Shown one piece after another: positions 1 through 64,000 of a stretch of 64,000 bases of DNA. This DNA is from Amorphochlora amoebiformis (lineage: Eukaryota > Cercozoa > Chlorarachniophyceae). Every line of letters starts with the position of its first letter. Positions within the stretch are counted from its first letter, which is position 1. The stretch spans positions 248,001-312,000 of the forward strand of contig BAAHQB010000140.1 of NCBI GenBank assembly GCA_054601695.1, written 5' to 3'. The notes under the pieces were generated by a model. That model had not been told where the DNA came from, did not search any database, and worked only from the letters and a program-made list of their open reading frames with translations. A program made the translations under genes and the position numbers.

Positions 1-8604
<8,604 letters not shown>

Positions 8605-9480
8605 CCCAAAGGCAGCCCCGCTATTATCAATCCCAACCCCAATTCCGAACCCCTCACCGCCCCTTAGCCGTCGGAGATTCGTGGGTGACTGACGAAAACT
8701 CCTAGATTTCCCACATCTCACGCTACCCCGGATGCAGAAACGACCTCTTGAGTGGAGGGGGTGTTGGGATGGCGAGGGATGATTGGAGGAGAGGGGTTGG
8801 GAGAGGAGATATTTGGGTGAGAGTGTTGAGAGGGAAAGCAGGATCAGAGATAGTATGAGCTTGAAGGCCTGATCAAATGTGGAGGATTTCAAATGTAAGA
8901 CCGGTTTAGGATGTTTGGGATTATTCGGGTGGAAGGCAGGGCATAAGATCAGAAGATTTTGCCACCAATGAGCTTTGGCAAGACGCGTTTCGAAATGACA
9001 GGGTTTTCACGCAATTCTTGCCTGAAAAATAAAATATCCCAACCTGGGACATCACTCTAGAGTCCTTTCGACAATGTCTGCACGATGAACCTCCTGGGTG
9101 GTCCACAGATGCGCATTGCATCTTTCCCCCGCACCCGGTGGGCGGGTGCCTATCAACCGCGGTTTTATTTTCCATCGGAATCCAATTTGGATTCCGAATG
9201 ACGGGGATTTCGCGGGATTTCCTACTCGATGATATCCGAGAATCTCCAAGAATCCAGGCCTAGGTGCTAAATTTAGTCCCAGGTGACACCTCGTGTCCTT
9301 CCTCCCCCAAGAGGCCATATTCCACTCGATTTTCGGAATAGGGTAGGGAATCAGGGTGGTGATATGAAATTCTTCATCAATGTATTGTTTTCCTCTGTGG
9401 AAATCAATCTTGTCGTGATCCAGATACGAGCCAATCCTTTAGGTTGCCCGGCACATTCAAAAGAGCTTTTTGGGACAGCA
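8605..9480. promoter_or_regulatory. Divergent intergenic region between importin-beta and VPS60
   Basis: About 0.88 kb between two start codons facing away from each other. It lacks TA microsatellite and telomere-type repeat and has a mixed base composition unlike the introns on both sides, so it probably holds both promoters and 5' untranslated regions. No TATA box, conserved motif or convincing exon was recognised. Short open frames on the minus strand near 8921-9318 look like chance. Confidence 0.55.
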
Positions 9481-9951
9481 ATGAGCAGATTCTTCGGTAT
9501 ATCACCATTAGAAAAGACTTTAAAAAGAGTTGGGTCCTCGAGAGAGTTTGAGTGCTATATTGGTACCGGCGTTGACTCATGCTTAGGTGGTCACGCACGT
9601 TGTGTACACCAGGTCGCAAGAAGAAGAAGGCGGAAGGCCCAAAGGTGGACCTCAACGATGTTTCCAAGAATATGGAGGTATGAAAACGCGTAGAGAATAG
9701 GCTTCGAAAGCATATTACTTTTGCTGCAAGTCGAGCTTTCAGATTTGTTTCTCTCATCTTACCTCTAATTCATCTTTCTGTCTCCCCTCCGTTGTCTTTT
9801 CTTATGTACAAAAATAAATTTTGTAGAGCCGTGGTGGGGAACTAGACTCCAAGATCAAGAAGATTGATAAGGTTTGACTGTCTTAATTATTTCGTAATAT
9901 ACGAAATATATGGTAATGTTTATAAAATATGTATATCTACATATATATATA

Positions 9952-10021
<70 letters not shown>

Positions 10022-10498
10022 TATACGTACATATACATAAAGGATGTTGTACATGTTTAAACATGCTTTAGAAGTACAATACTTCTCACACATTATATAA
10101 ATTAAACATACAAACACAACAATTTCTGTGATTTTGCATTATTTTGCTTCAATTCGGAGGAATCCACTCGAGGATTGAGTACCGAGATGACTTCATACAT
10201 ATCCAGCGCAAAATTAACAGAAATATATAAAACTGGTTACATTACTAGGAACTAGCTGTTATCAAAGCGAAGATCAAAAAGACGCGACCCAAATCCAACG
10301 CGAGGTGATTAATGGTTAGGGTTAGGGCTTTAGTTAGATGATAAGGGTTAGATAATTACGGTTAACGTTCAGGTTTTAGGTAATTTTAGAGATAGAAGCG
10401 GATAGTGATACACAGCGCAGAATATACATTGCCGATTTCTCAGCGTGTTCCGTTAGATTTATACACATGTTGATATGTATATAATACATAAATATATA

Positions 10499-10533
<35 letters not shown>

Positions 10534-10952
10534 CAATCTTATACATACCATGATAAAATATAATATATATTTATATATATATATATATATAATAGATATA
10601 TATATATATAATATATATATGGATGTATGTATATATATAATTATATATTCATATTTAAACAAGCAAAACTTACTATGTGTCTACAAAAAGAAGAGTTATA
10701 GCAATACTAGTGAGTGATTGTATGTGAGTATGAAATTCAACAGGAGTCCTACCACTCTGGGAGTCAGAATAATGATCAAAACAAGTTTTGTGTCAAATGA
10801 GAACTTTTATAATTTTTCGAATTTTCATTCCTTCTTTTCTTCTTATTTTCTTCTTGTGGGATTTTACAAGGCGTACCCTCTTGAACAAGACGCGTCAGCT
10901 TCTGCAGCGCCGAAAGATGTAAATATGTGACGTTTACGCGCACATATACATG

Positions 10953-11003
<51 letters not shown>

Positions 11004-11054
11004 ATATATTGTATGTCTCATAAAGATATCGGTTGAATTGGACATTCCTTTGGG

Positions 11055-11085
<31 letters not shown>

Positions 11086-11092
11086 TAGGTAA

Positions 11093-11127
<35 letters not shown>

Positions 11128-11419
11128 ACTTTTTACATAATATGTGTACACGTATATGTATAATACGTATATATAGAAATATATATATGTGGTGTGTGTG
11201 TGTGTTGTGTGTGTGTACACATATACATGTGTGCACATATATGTGTGTGTGCACATATATGTGTGTGTACACATGTATGTGTGTACACATATATGTGTGT
11301 GTACACAATATGTGCATGTACGACATATATATGTGTGTACACATACAGTGTGTACACATAAATGTGGTGTACATATAAATATGTGTGTAAACATATGTGT
11401 GTTTGTACACACATATGTG

Positions 11420-11478
<59 letters not shown>

Positions 11479-11487
11479 GTGTGTATG

Positions 11488-11535
<48 letters not shown>

Positions 11536-11551
11536 TATATGTGTGTACACA

Positions 11552-11598
<47 letters not shown>

Positions 11599-11753
11599 CT
11601 GTATGTGTGTGTACACATACATTTGCGTGTATATGTTTCCTTTCGGCGGTTGCAGCGCACGCGTTTTGAAACATCGAGGATTGTTAACATACTATTACTC
11701 ACATAACTATAGATTAATATACAAACATAATAAATACATATATATATACACAC

Positions 11754-11791
<38 letters not shown>

Positions 11792-12038
11792 TTAAATATA
11801 GAAGTACACATACTTTAGACACATACTCAAAAACATATTTATGTAATATATATATATATATATATATATGTACGCGCAGGTACGACAAAAATCGCACACA
11901 CGTATATAACCAGCAGTATAACGTAGAGCAAACCAAGTTTGCGCAGGTATATTTATACTTCTACATACATACATATCTATGCTCTATTGATATATACTTA
12001 CTGAGCTGCGTCCTCTCATGTATATGGTTGCTTAACAA

Positions 12039-12091
<53 letters not shown>

Positions 12092-13244
12092 TTATAATAT
12101 ATATACATACATATATATATATATATATATTTATTTGTATTTCCATAAAATCTAAAGTACTATTTAAATATATATATACACACACATACATATATATATG
12201 TTTGTCTATATAGATGCAATATAAAAACAAAATAGAGATAAATTTGTCAGGAGAACATGAAGCACACCAAACAAATGGTAGCCGCCATGAAAGAAGCCAA
12301 AAATGACCTCCAGGTCTTCCCCAAGCCCTTTCTTCACCATCAGTGAACCTTGATGCACACGTTTGCCAGGCCACTATGTTCCCAAGGGTTGTTATCATTC
12401 ATATGGCATGTTTATATCCCCAATAATTATTCATACACTAGCATGGCCCGCAAACGTTCACGTTGTATGTTTACTCCATGGTCGCAAGCCTTCATTATAT
12501 ATGTTTGCATGCCTGGTAAGCATTCATGCGGATATTTAAACGGCCACTACATGCTCTCACGGTTGTCACCATCACGTTCCATGTTTACGTGTCCACTGCA
12601 CGTGTCTGCACGGCCTCACGTGTTGTAAGCATCCACGTCACACATATTCATGTGTTTGGTTCACGTTCAAGTGCATGTACATCTTTACATTGCCGTTGTA
12701 CTGCTTTCGCACGATCACAAACAGCCATGTTCGTATTTACACGCTTTATAGGTGTATATATAATATATATACATATGTACATAAATAGAAATATATATAT
12801 ATATATATATACATATATATACATGTATATAGATATATATATATTTATATTAGTTATATGCACATAGATATGCTCTAGGAGAGCTTTCAAGAATACTTGT
12901 TTGCACGGCTAGTTGACATGTGTTCACTTAAACTTCTGGATGCGTGTCTTTGTTTTCTCTGTTATTTTTGCTCTGTCTCTAAATGTATAGCCCTACTGGT
13001 GAATAATAGTTGGTAATACTATATTTATGTGTGCATATATACATATATAAATATATAGTTTGATAGATGTACATTTATACAGATACATATGTAATATCAT
13101 ATTTTTAAATTATATATATATATGTATATGTACATACATATACATATATGTAAAATATATATAGACCGGGATAAAAGAGACTAATCTAGATGAAGTCGAG
13201 GATCTGTACGATGATATGGATGAGGTCACACTCTTATCTCAAAC

Positions 13245-13305
<61 letters not shown>

Positions 13306-13490
13306 CATATATACATATAAAAACATATACATAGTACATCATATATACATATATGTAGTATGTATATGTACGTAATTCATCGCATTATGATCCCAGCTTC
13401 TCGAGGAGCAGGAAGAAATCAACGAGATAATGGGCCGGACCTATGGAGTTCCAGGTACCCCTAAATATCATTAAAACTACTACTTATGTG

Positions 13491-13551
<61 letters not shown>

Positions 13552-13770
13552 CTGCATGTATGGTTGTATGTATGTATATACGTGGATGTGCATGCATGGT
13601 ACTGTTAGATGTAAGATACAAATCTTGAAATATTTAAATATATATAGATATATATATATTATATAATATATATATATGTATATATAAAAATATATATGCA
13701 TGCAAATTCAAATATATGTACACATGTACGTACAATATATAAATATCTACCAAATGCACAGAAGAATTTG

Positions 13771-13838
<68 letters not shown>

Positions 13839-13849
13839 TATATATAATA

Positions 13850-13893
<44 letters not shown>

Positions 13894-14066
13894 ATATATA
13901 TATACCCAGGGGAGATAGGATGTATGTATGTATGTACGTGTGTATGTATGTATGATAATTATACATATAAGTTTATACATTGTCCTCAGAGGAACTAGAT
14001 GATGATGAACTCTTGGATGAATTGGATACTTTAGAGGTATGTACATATGTTTATGTATAGATGTAC

Positions 14067-14154
<88 letters not shown>

Positions 14155-14349
14155 GTATAGGAGGAGTTTGAGGAGGAGGAGCAGGAGGAGAAGGAAGAGG
14201 TGTACAAAAGAATTTATGCATATATTTATATAATATATATACTTAGTATATATACAATATATATAGTATATATGTGTGTGTGCATATCTAGATATATTAA
14301 AATACTACATTTTCATATACATAAATACGCATATGTCGATACTCACATA

Positions 14350-14394
<45 letters not shown>

Positions 14395-14581
14395 ATATAT
14401 ATTATGCAGGTTCCTGATTACCTTGTGAGTGCCGCGGCCGCAGCAAATGACAACGTAAAGGTGGATAGCAAAGAGGAAGAGAAAACACAGAAGGTATTCA
14501 TAACGAATTCACCTGGCCATAGTGCAGATAATTCATTGAAAATGTGTGCAGGTTAAGGCTGAGGCTAAGGAACTGGCTTGA
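9481..14581 (+). CDS. VPS60 (CHMP5): VPS60/CHMP5 ESCRT-III-family protein, complete, 13 exons
   Basis: SNF7-family ESCRT-III accessory subunit of the multivesicular body pathway; in other eukaryotes it recruits LIP5/VTA1 and so activates VPS4. Exons: 9481-9496, 9613-9677, 9827-9871, 10249-10304, 10871-10918, 11880-11946, 12251-12313, 13165-13224, 13397-13454, 13990-14036, 14161-14199, 14410-14493 and 14552-14581. They total 678 nt, every phase joins, and the product is 225 residues, close to the family's 220. The N-terminus MSRFFGRKKKK is the expected CHMP5 start, followed by [36 protein letters not shown] and [10 protein letters not shown]. The C-terminal [19 protein letters not shown] matches the acidic CHMP5 tail, and the last exons add a very acidic stretch and a Lys/Glu tail. 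It is divergent from importin-beta and convergent with the cyclic-nucleotide gene. Confidence 0.96.
10305..10385. repeat. Short TTAGGG-like patch at an intron 5' end in VPS60
   Basis: Immediately after the donor at 10305 the intron reads GTGATTAATGG and then GTTAGGGTTAGGGC with degenerate copies to about 10380. It is the only telomere-type patch seen in this plus-strand gene, and it is TTAGGG in the sense direction at the intron start. Confidence 0.75.
12375..12745. repeat. Degenerate tandem repeat, about 30-45 bp period, in a VPS60 intron
   Basis: Recurring words such as GTTGTAAGCAT, CATTCATG/CATCCACG, CATGTTTAC and CACGTGTC return in the same order at irregular spacing. The stretch is GC-richer than the surrounding TA intron. 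It lies between exons 12251-12313 and 13165-13224. No open frame joins the neighbouring exon phases, so it is read as noncoding diverged satellite. Confidence 0.55.
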
Positions 14582-15367
14582 GAATCCGCAGCACGGGATC
14601 TTTTTACCGTCGTATCAAATTGAGCTTATGGTCGATGATTCAAATTCGTAATGTTCATCTGGGCTACTACTAGTACTACTAGCTAGACTAGTCTGCAATT
14701 AGACTGAGATTCCATCTAGACTCGTATGACTAGTATCTAAAGAGTATGATGATAAGTAAGTGATAACCTGGATAGTCTAGAGTCGTCTACTAGTCTAGAT
14801 AGACAAAGATAGTTACTGCAAGGTCCTCTGGTCTTAGACGGTCTAGAGTCTGATCTAGCAGACGGTTTAGTCACTTAGACTAGCTAGACAGCCCAGTTAA
14901 AGTATCGATATACCCTATTACTCTAGTTAGTAGTTACTCATGCGCATCTAGATAGTCTCTGGACTGTCCCCAGCTTTTAGTAGATACTAGATATATCGTT
15001 TCAGAGACGGATCTAGAACTGCACCAGTCTAGCCAGTGGAGGAGGATATCACCGTAATCATTCATCTTACTTTCGACCATGCTAGAGGCTAGACAATCGC
15101 ATGTCATCTACTCCCTTCAATAACCGCGGTATTATCATGAAGACGTTCGCGATGATCTAGATGATGAACGAATCCCTCCGGCCGCTGGCTACATACGTCT
15201 AGCTAGGATCTCACTGGATGTGTTTTAGTAAATATATGAGCTGGATATCCTAATATTTTCGTCCTAGACGTTCCTTGGCAGACAGCGCCTTCGCGGCCTT
15301 CGAATTCGGTTCCGAGCGGTCGAAACTTTAGCCGGATATCGATAACCTTGTATATTATGCGTTCAAA
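14582..15367. other. Convergent intergenic region unusually rich in CTAG
   Basis: This lies between the VPS60 stop and the likely stop of the cyclic-nucleotide gene. It has almost no TA microsatellite. Between about 14670 and 15270 CTAG occurs at least 23 times, often as TCTAGA or ACTAGT. At random about two to three would be expected in 600 bp. No open frame or hairpin of note was found. Confidence 0.8.
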
Positions 15368-31588
<16,221 letters not shown>

Positions 31589-31601
31589 TCTTTTTTTAAG
31601 A

Positions 31602-31637
<36 letters not shown>

Positions 31638-31729
31638 CGTATGTAAATACATACATACATAAACCCTATGCACAGCAACTAATCCATATCACCTTAACTG
31701 AGACTTGCACACAAAAGCCCCCTCACCCC

Positions 31730-31815
31730 CACCCTAAACCTAACCCTAACCCTAACCCTAACCCTAACCCTAACCCTAACCCTAACCTTAACCCTAACCC
31801 TAACTCTAACCTAAC
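31730..31815. repeat. CCCTAA telomere-type array
   Basis: About ten consecutive near-perfect CCCTAA units on the plus strand, between the start of the LisH gene and the 3' part of the basic-protein gene. On the transcribed strand of both neighbours this is TTAGGG. Confidence 0.93.
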
Positions 31816-31839
31816 CCGAATCAGGAGAGGGGGAGGTGG

Positions 31840-35548
<3,709 letters not shown>

Positions 35549-35677
35549 ACGACCGAGATCACGCACAGGTGGAAGCGCTACCTCCAGACACCCAAGAGCC
35601 TACATATCAAAATGTCGGAAGCTAACGTCGCCTCTTTCCCATGTCTACCTAAAAATTTCTTTTCTTTTTCTCATTCT

Positions 35678-40325
<4,648 letters not shown>

Positions 40326-40635
40326 CCGTGACTCAAACCGTGAAGTGGCTGACTGTCGCTCAATTGCACTGCCTCGAGGCTAAAGGATGGTTACGCGAGA
40401 TGTCACGCAGAATCACAACCTCCGCGTGAAGTCATGTAAAATGTTACACGAATAAAGAAGTGTGTCGCGCAATAGTCACGCAAATCTGTCACAATATCAC
40501 GACAGTCATGCAGTCTGTCACGCAAGAGCATCAAGGGTCTGTCACGCAAGCGCGTCACACAAGCTGTCACTGGCAGGGCTTCTAAGTTCCGACCCCAGGA
40601 ATAATCCTCGAAGGACGACTCACCTTCTTGTAAAA
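40326..40635. promoter_or_regulatory. Bidirectional promoter region with repeated GTCACGCA motif
   Basis: 310 bp between two divergent start codons, with no TA or telomere-type repeat. GTCACGCA occurs at about 40402, 40475, 40517 and 40541, with variants GTCACAC at 40554 and further GTCAC cores at 40487 and 40567. CTGTCACGCAAG is present twice. All listed copies are in the same orientation on the plus strand. It is read as a clustered binding site; no factor is assigned. Confidence 0.65.
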
Positions 40636-41317
40636 ATGAAATCTCCGACAGATATTGCCGCTTCGCCGAGGGACAACGCAGAGCGAGAGGAGAACGATGT
40701 AGACGATGAACCAAAGAAGATCATGGCAAGAATTTTCGCTGGGGAGAGCCTCAGAATGTTTTGTGAGAAGACTGCGCTCAAGATCCTCCAAACCAAAGGG
40801 TATTTTGCCGACACCCCGTCCAATTCTATTTAACAACCACCCTTCAGGGAAATCACTTTAAAAGAGCTTCGCCGCCGCACGAATGAGATTTCCGTCGCTT
40901 TCCAACAGGCCTACTCTAGGGGCCTGGAAGAAGTTCGGAAGGAACTCAAAGAGACGGGAGGCTACAGCAAGTGCGAGGCTAAGTACTCGGCCTCGATCCC
41001 CACCATCGACGGAAAGCAAGATACCCTAGATTCTCTAAACCTACACGAACAGAAATTGCTCTCTGCTAGAAGGCGAAACAGGTATTGTATTTCCGGTGTG
41101 CGCATCAGGATTCTAATATTTATCCGGTAACAGAAGGGGTAGCGCGAGGTCTTCTGCACAGTCAAATGCAGGATCGACGAGACCTAGCCTGGTTTCCACT
41201 TCTAGTATCTCAAGCACGTCAGCGTTCTCGCAAGGGCATCGCAGATCAAGCACAGCGACCTCAACCCTCAACAGCGACGCCTTATTGACGGGGATCATTG
41301 ATATATCTGGTCCATAA
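40636..41317 (+). CDS. Unknown 193-residue protein, 3 exons, complete
   Basis: Not recognised. Exons 40636-40799, 40848-41081 and 41134-41317 total 582 nt; introns are 48 and 52 bp with GT..AG, and phases join as 2 then 2. Start MKSPTDIAASPRDN. Residues about 25-110 are helical and charged (RIFAGESLRMFCEKTALKI, then ITLKELRRRTNEISVAFQQA, then GLEEVRKELKE), compatible with a coiled coil. The last third is Ser/Thr-rich (STSSISSTSAFSQGH) and ends IIDISGP. It has no signal peptide or membrane segment. It shares a 310-bp divergent promoter region with the zinc-finger-like gene and lacks TA repeats in its introns, unlike every other gene here. The ATG was chosen because upstream sequence in that frame is the GTCACGCA repeat region. 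Confidence 0.8.
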
Positions 41318-41954
41318 TGCGTAAACATTGGAAATTTATGTATAGTGTACCAAAATATAGATTACTAGTTGATGAAATCGTTAAGATTCAAAATGTTGTT
41401 CGTCCCGGCCAGCAGAGCGCATGCCAACGTTAACTATCCCCGGCTATCGCTGCAAGCTTAAGTTTCAATTGCTGTTAAATTATTAACCTTCTAAAGATCG
41501 TGATCGTATACTAAGTCTAAGTAAGAATTCGGAATTTTAATAATTAAACTCTTATTCTAGGTACCTAGTAACGTTAAATCTATAGTATGTTTTCATTGTT
41601 ATACATCATATGACATATATAGATCTTTATAAATTAATAGCCTCGCTGTCGCGCGGCACAATCTATACGATCGGTATAATTGTCACAAAAGAAGAAGAAA
41701 ATATTGTACTCACCTGTCACGGTATGATAATCATGATTACATGCATGTATGTAATATTGTACGCACATGTATAGATATTTGCCATATCGGACGAGGGAGA
41801 TATGGGTACTGAATATACTAGATCATAGTCTAGTCTAGATAGTGCTTTAATCTAGTTAATTGGTGTTCTAAAGTCAGAAAGTGAACATCTGAGTTTAAAT
41901 CAGAGCTCGGATGATTTAAAATTACCACAGCGCATGTATCAGCACTCAAACCTT
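41318..41954. other. Convergent intergenic region
   Basis: Between the stop of the 193-residue gene and the stop of the SAM gene. It is AT-rich but not microsatellite, with several CTAG sites near 41818-41960. No open frame with splice support was found. It presumably holds both 3' untranslated regions. Confidence 0.6.
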
Positions 41955-57764
<15,810 letters not shown>

Positions 57765-58152
57765 GACAGTTCTCGGAAAAATTGTGAAAAAGTCTAGAAA
57801 TTAAATCGAGTGGTCACTGAAGTCTGTGTACAACTCTAGGATCCATATAAGTGCTTATCCACAACATCCGTAGCATACAAATTCGGTTTACTTCCTGAAC
57901 CCAATACTCCTACAATTTCTACTTCAAACTGTACTTACCACATAACCCCTAGGTAAAAAATGACAGTGGAGACTTTCACCTCCACATTCATAGACAAGAT
58001 CTCTCGAGGGTCGTTTAGGCCGATTGCCTCGTGCCGGCAACCATGATGCGATGGTCTGTCTCTGGTTTCCGTTGGATTCCGGTCTTGATATGTGTTAAGG
58101 TATTTTAGATATGTAGATATTTGCTCAGATTTGCACGTGTCCGCCAGAAACA
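57765..58152. promoter_or_regulatory. Divergent intergenic region between the SAM gene and the P-loop NTPase gene
   Basis: 388 bp between opposed start codons, mixed composition, no TA or telomere-type repeat. No shared motif with the GTCACGCA region at 40326-40635 was seen. Confidence 0.55.

Positions 58153-64000
<5,848 letters not shown>

Noticed and set aside
8921-9318. Two overlapping minus-strand frames of 84 and 88 codons
   Set aside because: They lie between two well-defined divergent starts, with no splice or family support and no continuation.

Overview
This is a eukaryotic nuclear window, most likely from an intron-rich unicellular eukaryote (protist or alga). No bacterial-type operon, RNA gene, prophage or CRISPR array was seen. 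By eye about half of the bases are (TA)n or TA-rich microsatellite, and many blocks of degenerate telomere-type TTAGGG/CCCTAA repeat lie inside genes. Coding sequence is split into many exons of about 17 to 600 bp, mostly 30 to 120 bp. Exons were found by reading both strands for GT..AG-bounded segments whose phases join and whose joined translations look like known families.

Layout (minus-strand genes run right to left): (1) importin-beta/karyopherin-beta1, minus, from 8604 off the left edge; (2) VPS60/CHMP5 ESCRT-III subunit, plus, 9481-14581, all 13 exons recovered; (3) a LisH, coiled-coil, cyclic-nucleotide-binding protein, minus, 31588-15368; (4) a small unknown basic protein, minus, from 35548 with its 3' end unresolved; (5) an unknown 656-residue protein with an N-terminal zinc-finger-like motif, minus, 40325-35678; (6) an unknown 193-residue protein, plus, 40636-41317; (7) a long coiled-coil protein with Glu-Pro repeats and a C-terminal SAM domain, minus, 57764-41955; (8) a TTD14-like P-loop NTPase with an N-terminal membrane segment, plus, from 58153 off the right edge. 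Divergent pairs 1/2, 5/6 and 7/8 share short non-TA intergenic regions. Pairs 2/3 and 6/7 converge.

The exons are ordinary, mostly housekeeping genes (nuclear import, ESCRT-III, cAMP/cGMP-type signalling, SAM scaffold, P-loop NTPase). The unusual part is the intron matter. (TA)n tracts run directly into splice sites (GTATAT donors, ATATAG acceptors). Telomere-type repeats show a strong polarity relative to transcription: TTAGGG-sense at intron 5' ends and CCCTAA-sense at intron 3' ends. At least five copies of a short element lie in introns or next to genes; the best copy carries tRNA-like pol III A and B boxes (a putative tRNA-derived SINE). Several exons also have a complete or partial second copy nearby, most clearly a 754-bp tandem duplication carrying two importin exons.

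All exon boundaries are inferred from sequence alone. Joins are described as firm only where phase, splice signals and family similarity agree.
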